Source: Desulfovibrio oxyclinae DSM 11498 (GTDB lineage Bacteria > Desulfobacterota > Desulfovibrionia > Desulfovibrionales > Desulfovibrionaceae). Taken from it: a stretch of DNA of 16,837 nt. Below the pieces are notes generated by a model. That model was not told the DNA's origin and did not search any database. It worked only from the letters and a program-made list of their open reading frames with translations. Shown here piece after piece: positions 7,306 to 15,600 of the stretch (positions are counted from its first letter, which is position 1; each line of letters starts with the position of its first letter). The DNA lies in the NCBI RefSeq assembly GCF_000375485.1, contig NZ_AQXE01000018.1, positions 1 through 16,837 of the forward strand. The letters run 5' to 3'. Position numbers and translations under genes: made by a program.

Positions 7306-8325
7306 ATGAGAAGTGACGTTGAAGATTATCTCGACAGGGACGAGATACCTGAAGACCTGAATGTGGAGGAGTTTAACCAGATCGGTCCGGCAGTGCTCAG
7401 GGCGCAGCCGAGGGGGCCGATGCCGCTGAACCTCTACAGATACCGCAAGAAACTGAATTCCCTTGTGAACATCTACGCGGCAGGGGCTCCCATGCCTGCC
7501 GACCACCTTGACCACCTTGTTCATCTGGCCGACCAGGGGCGCCTGTTCTTTTCCCGTAATGATCAGGAGATCTACGCCCGCTGCGCGGGCTCGGATCCCG
7601 ATGCGGCGCTGGACGACCCGAACCTCACTCCGGAGGACCTTGCCGGAATTCTTGTTTCCGAGATAGCCCGTCGCCAGAAGGAGCTGTTCGAGCACGCCAT
7701 GGTTCCGCAACTGGAGCGACTCGTGCAGGTGGTGGACAGTCTCGCGGTCTATGTGGGCGTGGACTACGACAACATCGACCATCTGGTGAGCGTCTCGCAC
7801 CGCAACCGGGACCGCGAACGGCAGCGTGTCAATGCGGGCGTCATAGCGCTGGCCATCTATCTTCAGCTCAACCGCGACAAGGTTGTCATAGAAAATCTGG
7901 CGCCAGTGAGTCTGGGATTCTTCCTGTATGACATCGGCATGAGCCGCGTCTCGCGTCTGATGACCGAGAAAACTTCGCAGCTCAGCGCAACCGAGCGCCG
8001 GAAGCTCAAGGAGCACCCCCGGGACGGACTCAGGATTCTGGAGAAGCTCGGGCTGGATTCGGAGGAGGTTCTGGAGCCGTGCCAGCAGCATCATGAGCGC
8101 ATCGACGGCAGCGGCTACCCCGGGCAGCTCAAGGGCAAAGAAATCGGCCTGTACGGACGGATAGCGGCGGTGGCGGATTCATTTTGCGCCATGATCACGG
8201 ACCGGCCCCATTCCGCGCGTCGGAACACCGTGGAGGCCGCGGTGGAGCTGCTGAAAATGGACCGCGCCTACGACCACCGTGTCTGCCGCGCGCTTGTGCA
8301 GTACCTTCAGGGCATTCCCGGGTAA
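7306..8325 (+). CDS. Degenerate HD-GYP domain protein (likely non-catalytic)
   Basis: A 339-residue protein. ATG at 7306 is favoured over GTG at 7303 because GGAG at 7296-7299 is then six bases away. Residues about 30-95 form an N-terminal module with the same pattern as the N-terminus of the HD-GYP protein encoded at 10800-11780. Residues about 160-320 are an HD-GYP domain. The signature HHERIDGSGYP (262-272) and EHPRDG (His237) are intact. However, the catalytic HD is Tyr208-Asp209, the following conserved Lys is Met212 (YDIGM for HDxGK), and the first helix histidine appears to be Gln173. Several metal ligands are thus missing. In the family this predicts loss of c-di-GMP phosphodiesterase activity, leaving a receptor, scaffold or adaptor role. 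It is close behind the 75-residue membrane protein. Confidence 0.88.
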   Translation: MRSDVEDYLDRDEIPEDLNVEEFNQIGPAVLRAQPRGPMPLNLYRYRKKLNSLVNIYAAGAPMPADHLDHLVHLADQGRLFFSRNDQEIYARCAGSDPDAALDDPNLTPEDLAGILVSEIARRQKELFEHAMVPQLERLVQVVDSLAVYVGVDYDNIDHLVSVSHRNRDRERQRVNAGVIALAIYLQLNRDKVVIENLAPVSLGFFLYDIGMSRVSRLMTEKTSQLSATERRKLKEHPRDGLRILEKLGLDSEEVLEPCQQHHERIDGSGYPGQLKGKEIGLYGRIAAVADSFCAMITDRPHSARRNTVEAAVELLKMDRAYDHRVCRALVQYLQGIPG

Positions 8326-8345
8326 CCGGATCGACACGGGCGGAA

Positions 8346-8396
8346 CGTGCTCGTCACCGTGACATCCCCCGTGGAGCACGGAAGCGGATGCGGGGG
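8346..8396. repeat. Nested inverted repeats between the pseudo-HD-GYP gene and the 46-residue gene
   Basis: CGTGCTC at 8346-8352 pairs with GAGCACG at 8374-8380. Inside it is the near-perfect palindrome GTCAC-C-GTGAC (8353-8363). Alternatively CCCCCG at 8366-8371 pairs with CGGGGG at 8391-8396, and CCGTG at 8369-8373 with CACGG at 8377-8381. The region could be a weak terminator after the HD-GYP gene (TTTT occurs at 8413-8416), a protein-binding operator, or a leader fold for the small gene downstream. The sequence does not decide between these. Confidence 0.4.
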
Positions 8397-8494
8397 CCTG
8401 TGGCACGGCAGATTTTCATGCAATAGGCAAACGGCGATGCCACTCCCGTAACAATGTCGTGAGAGGGTGGGTTTTCCAAACAAGGAGAGAACCC

Positions 8495-8635
8495 ATGTTC
8501 ATTCGACTCAAGGAATACGCGTTGCCAGCCATTTGCCTCAACCCGGTCATGGAAACCCGGCGCATGGTCATGGTGGCCGGCTGCGCCCTGACGGCCATGA
8601 CCCTGATGCACCTTGCGGTGATCCTGAGCTTCTAG
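8495..8635 (+). CDS. 46-residue single-helix membrane protein, unknown function
   Basis: A short gene supported mainly by its start site: AAGGAGAG at 8482-8489 lies five to seven bases before ATG 8495. It encodes 46 residues: an N-terminal amphipathic, basic stretch (MFIRLKEYALPAICLNPVM), two arginines, then a hydrophobic helix from about residue 24 to 46 (MVMVAGCALTAMTLMHLAVI). The stop TAG at 8633-8635 interlocks with the stop codon of the convergent gene on the other strand. I do not recognise the family. It follows the pseudo-HD-GYP gene by about 170 bases containing inverted repeats, so it may have its own promoter, but none is obvious. It could also be a short membrane regulator or a toxin-like peptide, though nothing specific supports that. 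Confidence 0.6.
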   Translation: MFIRLKEYALPAICLNPVMETRRMVMVAGCALTAMTLMHLAVILSF

Positions 8636-9651
8636 CCGCGTCGTCCCTTCAGAAAAAGCGTCGCCAGCACGGCAGCCGCCACGCCTGCCGCCGCGATGGT
8701 GAGGGCGTTGTCCGACGGGACAGGCTCTTCCGAAGCGTCTTCCGACTTTTGCGCGCGCTTTTCCCTTTCATCCGGCAGGTCCTGCTGTACCAGCAGCGGG
8801 ACAAGGCTTACCTCGGCGCGTGTCCTATCCAGAACGGACCTGGCCGCAGCTCTGCCGTGGGCCCGCCAGTCGGTGGCGGCGACTCCCTTCATGCCCGGCA
8901 CGAAAGGTACCTCGCCTCCGGCAAAGACCGGTACGCGGCTACGATCCACGATCGCTTCGGCAAGTCCGGTGGCCGCTTCCTTCGTGGGGTATCCCAACAG
9001 CAGAATGCTCGATCCGGAGGGCGCGTTTGCGGCGATGCGCAGTATGTCGCGCCGGGTGAGCAGTCCTTCGCGCCCCTTTTCAAAGCCTGGGAGAATCAGC
9101 TGCGCCCGGTTCATGTACGGGCGAAACCGTCTTCCGGTTTCGTGGCGCAGAGCCTTGGCCTCTGCGTCCGTGCCGGTGAAGGTTATGAGCGTGGTTGTGC
9201 CGGGAGCTGCGGAAAAGACCATGTCCACGGTGTTGGCGGCGGTGCCGTTGTCTGCGGTGGCGGAAGTGCCCGGCAGGGGCTGTTGCCTGACGAAGCAGAT
9301 GCGGCCGTCGAGCGGAGCCAGCGGGCGGAACATGCGCACAAAGGAGACAGCGGGTTCACCTATGGCGATGACGCCGGAGCCGGCCGCGTCCGCGCTGGAG
9401 CGCAGTCGCTTCCATGCGGCGAGGGCGTCCTCTTCGTCGGCATCAGGGCCCAGTCCGAGGTACAGGGTTGTAACCGGGTGTTCCCGGCTTTCGCTGCGAA
9501 CGCCGTGCAGAAAGGATGATGCCCCCGGCGGTGGTTCGGATCCGGAAAAGAGGACCAGAATGGCGCCTTCGGGAGCTTCTGAGCAAAGTGCGGTTGCCGG
9601 GAGCTGGAGCAGGACGAAAAAGATGAGCAGGGGGAGGATTCGCAATGGCAT
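8632..9651 (-). CDS. Periplasmic, C-terminally anchored ABC_sub_bind-like protein
   Basis: A 339-residue exported protein. The N-terminal signal peptide (MPLRILPLLIFFVLLQLP...) probably ends near residue 20-25. A C-terminal hydrophobic helix at about 316-334 is followed by the basic tail KGRRG, so the soluble part would sit in the periplasm anchored by its C-terminus. The pattern in residues 230-295 (LLLGYP..., RVPVFAGGE, MKGVAATDWRAHGRAAARSVL) resembles the ABC_sub_bind (PF04392) class of solute-binding folds, which often act as sensory domains. There is no ABC permease or ATPase nearby. It lies 40 bases downstream of the diguanylate cyclase gene, and a sensory input role there is inferred. 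No good Shine-Dalgarno precedes the ATG. The ABC_sub_bind assignment is moderate; export and anchoring are firmer. Confidence 0.75.
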   Translation of the reverse strand: MPLRILPLLIFFVLLQLPATALCSEAPEGAILVLFSGSEPPPGASSFLHGVRSESREHPVTTLYLGLGPDADEEDALAAWKRLRSSADAAGSGVIAIGEPAVSFVRMFRPLAPLDGRICFVRQQPLPGTSATADNGTAANTVDMVFSAAPGTTTLITFTGTDAEAKALRHETGRRFRPYMNRAQLILPGFEKGREGLLTRRDILRIAANAPSGSSILLLGYPTKEAATGLAEAIVDRSRVPVFAGGEVPFVPGMKGVAATDWRAHGRAAARSVLDRTRAEVSLVPLLVQQDLPDEREKRAQKSEDASEEPVPSDNALTIAAAGVAAAVLATLFLKGRRG

Positions 9652-9691
9652 GACGGTGGATGGGCTGTTGTGAAACGGGCGGTCCGGCGGA

Positions 9692-10735
9692 TCAGTTGGC
9701 CACGCTCGTGATCACCATGTTGCGTCCGGAGTCCTTGGCGATATACAGGGCCCGGTCTGCGGCGCGCAAAAGATCGCTCGCCATCCAGCCCGGCTGGATG
9801 TTGGCCACGCCGATGCTGACCGTAAAGGAAATCTCTCCGCCATCATAGTCCTTGACTGCGGGAATGAACCGGGTTTTTTCCACAATGCGCCGGATGGCCT
9901 CGGCCTTGATGGCCGCTTCGGAGGCGGGCAGCCCCTGCGTGACGACCACAAGCTCTTCGCCGCCGTAACGGGCCGGGAATCCGTTCACGAGCGTGGCCTG
10001 TGAGGAAACGATGCTGGCCAGCTCCTTGAGCACTTCGTCCCCCACCTGATGGCCGAGGGAGTCGTTGACCCGCTTGAAATGATCCACGTCGATCATCATC
10101 AGCGCCACTGGTTCTCCGGTCTGCCGATAGGCTTTCGTCAGCTCCTTGATCTGTGCATCCAGGGCCCGGCGATTGTGAAGCTGGGTCAGCAGCGGGTCGA
10201 AGCGTGCGGTGTGTTCCAGCCTGCGTGCGCGTGCTTCCCATTCGCTGGCTTCGTTCCGCAGCTCCTGAATCAGCGTCTCAAACTGTTCGCGCACCTGCGC
10301 GAGAATTCGTTCGCGCTCCGGTTCGCGTTCAATGACTTCCTCGGTGTCGCGGCGGACCTGATCCAGCTTGCTTTCGCGCCTGTCGTCGGATTTTCGCATG
10401 GCTTCGACGGTTTCACGCATTTCATCCAGAAGCGCCGCGGTGGAGCGTTTTTCCGCCTCCAATGCCGTGCGGCTCTCCCGGGTCACGATGTTGTCTCCAA
10501 CGAAGTGGTTCAGGCGCTCCAGCACCTCGTGATAGGCCTGCTCGGAAAAGTCCCGTCTGGCGATGTGGTCAAAGATATCCTGCTGAATGGCGGCCTTGTC
10601 CTGCTCGGTAAAAACGGAGAGGTCGCGCACGAGGTTTCTGACGAAAAGGACTACCGCAGTCCAGCGGGGATCGTCCTCGATGCCGAATTTGCAGAGCAGG
10701 TCCTTGAAAGCGATGCCGTTCGGGGCTGAAGCCAT
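9692..10735 (-). CDS. Soluble diguanylate cyclase (GGDEF) with N-terminal coiled coil
   Basis: A 347-residue cytoplasmic protein that should make c-di-GMP from two GTP. The ATG at 10735 is chosen over an upstream in-frame ATG at 10834 because AGAGGTGA lies just upstream and the earlier start would overlap the preceding gene. Residues 1-85 form a small helical N-terminal domain. About 87-175 is highly charged coiled coil, suitable for dimerisation. The GGDEF domain starts at DPLLTQLHNRRAL (Asp180), has the metal-site motif MMIDVDHFKRVND (Asp216, Asp218), and the active-site loop RYGGEEL at 256-262. The terminal Leu replaces the usual Phe. The inhibitory RxxD site is absent (Leu and Gly at its two positions), so product feedback inhibition is not expected. 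It follows the HD-GYP gene by 64 bases, so both likely share a transcript. Confidence 0.92.
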   Translation of the reverse strand: MASAPNGIAFKDLLCKFGIEDDPRWTAVVLFVRNLVRDLSVFTEQDKAAIQQDIFDHIARRDFSEQAYHEVLERLNHFVGDNIVTRESRTALEAEKRSTAALLDEMRETVEAMRKSDDRRESKLDQVRRDTEEVIEREPERERILAQVREQFETLIQELRNEASEWEARARRLEHTARFDPLLTQLHNRRALDAQIKELTKAYRQTGEPVALMMIDVDHFKRVNDSLGHQVGDEVLKELASIVSSQATLVNGFPARYGGEELVVVTQGLPASEAAIKAEAIRRIVEKTRFIPAVKDYDGGEISFTVSIGVANIQPGWMASDLLRAADRALYIAKDSGRNMVITSVAN

Positions 10736-10799
10736 ATTCACCTCTGGATGATGGGAATGTTCATTCAACATACCCGAACTGGGGAGCAGGGCAACCGGA

Positions 10800-11780
10800 T
10801 TATATGATTTCCGCTCCGCCGAGCACGGCGACAAGACGTTTGAATACGGTCATGTCAAGATGCTCGCGCATTTCGTGGCGCATCAGGGTGAGGGCTTCGT
10901 AGGGGGCCATGGCGTCCGCGTAGGGACGCGCGGTGGTCAGGGCGTCGTAAATGTCGGCCACGGCGATGACCCGGACCGGAAGCGGGATGTCCGGCCCGGA
11001 GAGCCCTGCGGGGTATCCGGAGCCGTCCATCTTTTCGTGGTGGAACAGGATGCAGTTGATGGTGTTCTGGCTCAGGGGCAGCCGGGTGCACATGGAGATG
11101 CCGTGCATGGGATGGTTCATGATCTCGCGCCGCTCGTCACGCGTCAGGGAGCCGCGCTTGTTGAGTACCTTGCGGGGAATGCGTGTCTTGCCCACGTCAT
11201 GCAGCAACGCGCCGAGCCCGCATTCGAAAAGTTCGGTCTCGTCCAGCGAAAACGTATTCAGAATGGTGACCGTGAAGATGAAGACGTGCATGCAGTGCGT
11301 ATACGTCTTGTAATCGTGGGATATGAACGGCGCGAGGGCGGAAAGAGAGTCGTTGTGCGCCAGAAATTCTATGCTGTTGGATACGATGGATCTGACGCGG
11401 TCGAAGTGTGCCCGCGGCAGGGTAGCGGGCAGCTTGCTGACAAAGATGTCCTGCACCACGGCCGAAGACGCCTCGTAAAAAACCCGCGACCGTTCCGACG
11501 CGGGCAGTGAATCGTCCTGAAGAATCCGTCCCAGATTTTCCTCGACGTAGGCGTCGTAGCGGGATTTCTCCCCGCTTTGGACGTATACCTCCTTGACGCC
11601 GTTGCCGTGAAGACGGTTGCGGTGCATTTCGGTGAACTGCTGACCGGAGCGAGTGTACAGCACGAAGTCCCCTCCCTGCCACAGGTACACCGAGAAGGTG
11701 CCCATGGTATCGGGAAAGAGCATGACTGGCGATACAGGAAAGAATGAAACCGGCCGGTCAGCCGTTGTAGCCGAACTCAT
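10800..11780 (-). CDS. HD-GYP cyclic-di-GMP phosphodiesterase
   Basis: A 326-residue protein predicted to hydrolyse c-di-GMP. The start is uncertain: ATG 11780 begins MSSATTADRP; an in-frame ATG at 11825 would add 15 residues, and neither has a clear ribosome site. The N-terminal module (about 12-85, PVSPVMLFPDTMGTFSVYL...GVKEVYV) matches in pattern the N-terminus of the degenerate HD-GYP protein at 7306-8325. The HD-GYP domain (about 155-315) has all key residues: helix His162, HDVGK at 194-198, His223 of NHP, HHEKMDGSGYP at 247-257, and Asp276 of AVADIYDAL. It lies 99 bases after the glycosyltransferase gene and 64 bases before the diguanylate cyclase gene. Synthesis and degradation of c-di-GMP are thus encoded side by side. 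Confidence 0.92.
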   Translation of the reverse strand: MSSATTADRPVSFFPVSPVMLFPDTMGTFSVYLWQGGDFVLYTRSGQQFTEMHRNRLHGNGVKEVYVQSGEKSRYDAYVEENLGRILQDDSLPASERSRVFYEASSAVVQDIFVSKLPATLPRAHFDRVRSIVSNSIEFLAHNDSLSALAPFISHDYKTYTHCMHVFIFTVTILNTFSLDETELFECGLGALLHDVGKTRIPRKVLNKRGSLTRDERREIMNHPMHGISMCTRLPLSQNTINCILFHHEKMDGSGYPAGLSGPDIPLPVRVIAVADIYDALTTARPYADAMAPYEALTLMRHEMREHLDMTVFKRLVAVLGGAEII

Positions 11781-11879
11781 GCTTCGGGCATAGTACAGAA
11801 GAGACCGAAAGCCAAGCCGAACCATGGCCTATCGGCTCTTAGCTCCGGAAAATAGCCGTTCCTGTCGAATGGCTGTCGA

Positions 11880-12692
11880 TTATCCTGTTTTTTCCAACAA
11901 CTTTTCCACATGCTGTTTTCCCGGAATGATTCCTCTGGGGAAGGGGATGGCCCATGATTCGCCTCCTAATACACTTCTGGCCCAGTGGCGGGTGGCGGCG
12001 GAGAAGAACTTTTCGTTTTCGAGAACGATCAGCGCCTTGGCCCGGGCGTCGTTTTTCCGAGCCTGAAAGGAGAAGTTCCCGCCGTGCACCATGTGTACGT
12101 AAAGGGGAGTGGCGATATGGATGAAGGGGAATCCGGCAAGAGCGAACTGAATCCAGAGATCCCAGTCCTCGTAGTCGGTTCCCGCGCGATAGCTTTCCGT
12201 CCGCTCCCATGCGCTGCGGCGCATGACGGCGGTCGGGGGGAGGATGTTCTGAGAGGCGAGCAGTTGCGGGTCGTAGTCCGGCAGGGCCACCTCGCGCGGG
12301 GTGTTTTCTTCCACCATCACGAAGTCCGTGTAGGCCAGCCCGGCGTCGGAGTCATCCAACTCCGCAAGGCAGGCGGCCAGATAGCCCGGTGCGAGCAGGT
12401 CGTCAGGGTCCATGCAGAGCAGAAATCTTCCGCGCGCTTCTGCAAGCCCCCGGTTGCGGACGTTGCCGGGGCGGCCGTCGTGAATGCCAGAGAGCACTTC
12501 GAAGCGTAGTGGCCGCAACTCCTCGAAATGCGCGGCCTGACGCAGTGAGTCGTCGGTGCTGCCGTCGTCCACGAGGATTATCTCGACGATGTCCATGCCC
12601 AGCGTCTGGCTGTACAGGCTGCGAGCCAGCCGTTCGAAATGACGGCCATAGTTGTAATTGGGGATGACGATGCTCAGTCTGGGTTCTTTCAT
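11880..12692 (-). CDS. Family 2 glycosyltransferase (GT-A fold)
   Basis: A 270-residue inverting glycosyltransferase. It starts [20 protein letters not shown], followed by VDDGSTDDS (Asp42-Asp43, nucleotide-sugar binding), the DPDD motif at 95-98 (the DXD-type metal site) and YEDWDLWI at 174-181, which carries the presumed acceptor-side acidic residues. No membrane helix is seen, so it is cytoplasmic or peripheral. The start overlaps the stop of the upstream sensor kinase as ATGA, with GGGAGGAG just before it, so it is translationally coupled to the kinase gene. Coupling a signalling kinase with a single glycosyltransferase, with no polysaccharide cluster around, is unusual. The sugar and acceptor cannot be deduced; cell-surface, flagellin or pilin glycosylation are possibilities. 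Confidence 0.88.
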   Translation of the reverse strand: MKEPRLSIVIPNYNYGRHFERLARSLYSQTLGMDIVEIILVDDGSTDDSLRQAAHFEELRPLRFEVLSGIHDGRPGNVRNRGLAEARGRFLLCMDPDDLLAPGYLAACLAELDDSDAGLAYTDFVMVEENTPREVALPDYDPQLLASQNILPPTAVMRRSAWERTESYRAGTDYEDWDLWIQFALAGFPFIHIATPLYVHMVHGGNFSFQARKNDARAKALIVLENEKFFSAATRHWARSVLGGESWAIPFPRGIIPGKQHVEKLLEKTG

Positions 12693-15600
12693 GGCTCCTC
12701 CCGGTGGCAGTCCGGGAAGAATTCTATCAGCAAAGCGGCGATGCGGTCCAGTTCCACGGGCTTGGGCAGATATTCGTTCATGCCCGCATCAAGGAAGGTT
12801 TCACGGTCGCCCTGCATGGCGTGGGCGGTCATGGCCACGATGGGGATCATGGGGTCGATGCCGCTGTCAGGGTGCGCCCTGCGGATGCGTCTGGTGGTCT
12901 CCACCCCGTCCATGTTGGGCATCTGCACGTCCATGAAGACCATGTGGTAGTCGTTTTCCTTCAGCATTTTGAGGGCCTGCACTCCGTCTGATGCGGTATC
13001 CGCCTTGTGGCCCAGCTTGGTCAGCATCCTCGCGGTCATGGTGCGGTTGACCCGGTTGTCCTCCACTACCAGCAGACACAGCCCGGAAACCACTTCCGGC
13101 AGGTCCTGATTGTTTGGCTTGCAGACGGGGACATGTGCCTTGGCATGAAAATCCATGGCCAGATACACGGAAGTACCCTCTTCCTCGGTGCTGTCCACGG
13201 CGAGCGAGGCGCCCAGTAGGGTCACGAGACGCTTGACGATGCCGAGTCCTAGCCCCGTGCCCTGATGTCGTCTGACGTATGAGCCGTCCACCTGCGTAAA
13301 GGGTTCAAAGATCATATCCAGCTTTTCCGAAGGAATACCTATGCCTGTGTCGGCAATGACAAACAACAGGCGGATCGAGGTTTCGCGTTCGCGCAGTTTG
13401 CTGACGGAAATGCTGACGCTGCCAGAGTCGGTGAACTTTATGGCGTTGCCCACCAGATTGAAGAGTACCTGCCGCAAGCGGGCCTTGCCCCCGATGACCT
13501 GTTCGGGCACGTCGTCATCCACTTGCAGGAGCATCTCGATGCCTCTGTGCTTCGCTTCGTCAAGGAAGGGCTGCACCGCCTGAGTCATGAAGGAGGTAAT
13601 ATTGAACTCTTCCTGAAGTACTTCAAGCCTGCCCGCTTCGATCTTGGTGAAGTCGAGAATGTCGTTGATGATGGACAGCAGGTTGCGCCCGGAGGAAAGG
13701 GCGGTGTTCACGTAATCGATCTGCTCTTCGTCCATCTCGGTAATCTGCAGCAGTTGCAGCATTCCGAGCACACCGTTGAGAGGGGTGCGAATTTCGTGGC
13801 TCATGTTGGCGAGGAATTCGCTTTTGCTGTAGTTGGCGGCCTCGGCTTCCTCCTTGGCTGCCAGAAGGTCGTGTTCGTGACGTTTGCGGGTGATGGCAAG
13901 CGCGGTCTGCTCCGAAACCGCCTGCAACAGCGATGCATCGCGGGCGGAGTAGTGCTGAGGGTTGGAGTAGTGTTGCACGGCCACGACACCTATGACCTGA
14001 CCTTCGATCTTGAGCGGAACTCCCAGCCACACTGCGGAAGGGTGGCCATGATGGTCCTGTTCGCTGGACCCGTACCTGGTCATGAATTCCTCGCGGCTGA
14101 CTATCTCCGTCCGGTCGTGCCTGCCCAGATCCTGCTCGAAGAGCGTGCGAGGCAGCGGTTCGCTGGTGACCAGCAGCGGGTTGCCCCGTTCGATGACCTG
14201 CCCAGTGAAGCTTCTGATCGAGGCATCCTTTATGGGATGGATCGTTCCGAGGAAGTCGTCGTGCTCATCTTCGAAATATACAAAACGGAAGGTCTTGCCG
14301 TCCTGTTCTGTCAGGGCGATGAACATGTTGTTGGCGTCCATGTACTCGTTCAGGGCGCCATGGATTCTGCCGTACAGAGCTTCGAGATCACCGGAGTCGC
14401 TTACCGCGTTGGAGATGCGGTAGAGCAGGGCGGCCACGGTTTCGTTGTAACGCCTGCGGGAAACGTCCATGAAGGTCCAGATGACGCTCTTTTCCGGTTC
14501 TTCCGGGTCGAGCGCCTTGGCCTGAAGACTGCACCAGAAAAAGGTTCCGTCAGAGCGGGCAAGCTGTTTTTCCGATTGGTAGCGGCCGTTTTCACGCAGC
14601 GATTCAAACACTTCGCCTCTGAGCTGTTCGTAGGACTCCGTCTCGGGCAGGAAGACCGCCGGGCTTCGTCCCTTGAGGGCGTCGGCGATGTAGCCGAATG
14701 TCTGGGCTCCCTTTGCGTTGATGCGGGTGATCCTGCCGTTGCGGGTCATGCCGATGCCGATGAGCGAGTTCTGATACAAAGTCTGGGTCTCGTGCAGGGC
14801 GTCACGCAGGCGGCGTTCGCTCTGCTTGCGTTTGCCGATGTCGCGAATGATGGCCATGTACCCGTATTCGGTGCCCTCCTCGGCATCGGCGATGGTTGAG
14901 AAGGACAGCTCGCAGTCAATCGAGGAGCCGTCCCGCCGGGCGAGGGTCCATTCCCCGTTCCAGCTCCCGGTCCGGATCAGCTGCGGTTCCATGCTGTTCA
15001 AGAGGGTGCGGTGGCTGTTGCCCGAGGGGTGGAGTACCGAGGCGGATTTGCCGGCGTCCTCTTCGGGGCTCAGATCGAATGTCCGGCAGGCGGCACTGTT
15101 CATGGCGGATATGGTATGATCCTTCTCGAACAGGAGGATCGGGTCCGGCGAACTGTCGAACAAGGCCCGGAAGCGTTCGCGGCTCCGGGATTCCTTGATG
15201 CGGGCCCGCTCTTCTTCCGTGACGTCACGGATGGCCACCACCGCGTGGGTGGTCTTTTCGCCGTCGTCGAAGGGCAGAAATTCGAACTCGTAGCAGCCCG
15301 CCCGCTCGGGAAGCAACGGGAGCCAGTTGCGGGCGGTGGCCGGGCGGCCCTCAAAGCATCGCGCAAGGTGGGGGTGGACCATTGTCCGGAACGCTGCCGA
15401 CGTCCAGAGGTTCTGGACATGCATTCCGTGAACGTCGCCGGAAACGGGCGAGGCGTCGCGCAGGGCCTTGTTGGCTGCCACCACGGTCAGCTCCCGGTCG
15501 AGCATCATGATGAAATCGGGCGAAGCGTTGGTGATGGCCTCGAAATATCGCAGCCGCTGCTCCATTTCGATGCGGTCGGTGATGTCGGCAAAGGAGATGA

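Noticed and set aside
5485..8094. 869-codon open frame on the minus strand across the DAC, 2TM and pseudo-HD-GYP genes
   Set aside because: It is the antisense shadow of three genes with recognisable domains or ribosome sites. Its product would be rich in His, Gln, Arg and Pro with no domain pattern, typical of high-GC antisense frames.
8467..9673. Two overlapping plus-strand frames of 325-350 codons opposite the periplasmic protein gene
   Set aside because: The minus strand encodes a protein with signal peptide and C-terminal anchor, whereas these frames have Ser/Arg/Gly-rich shadow composition.
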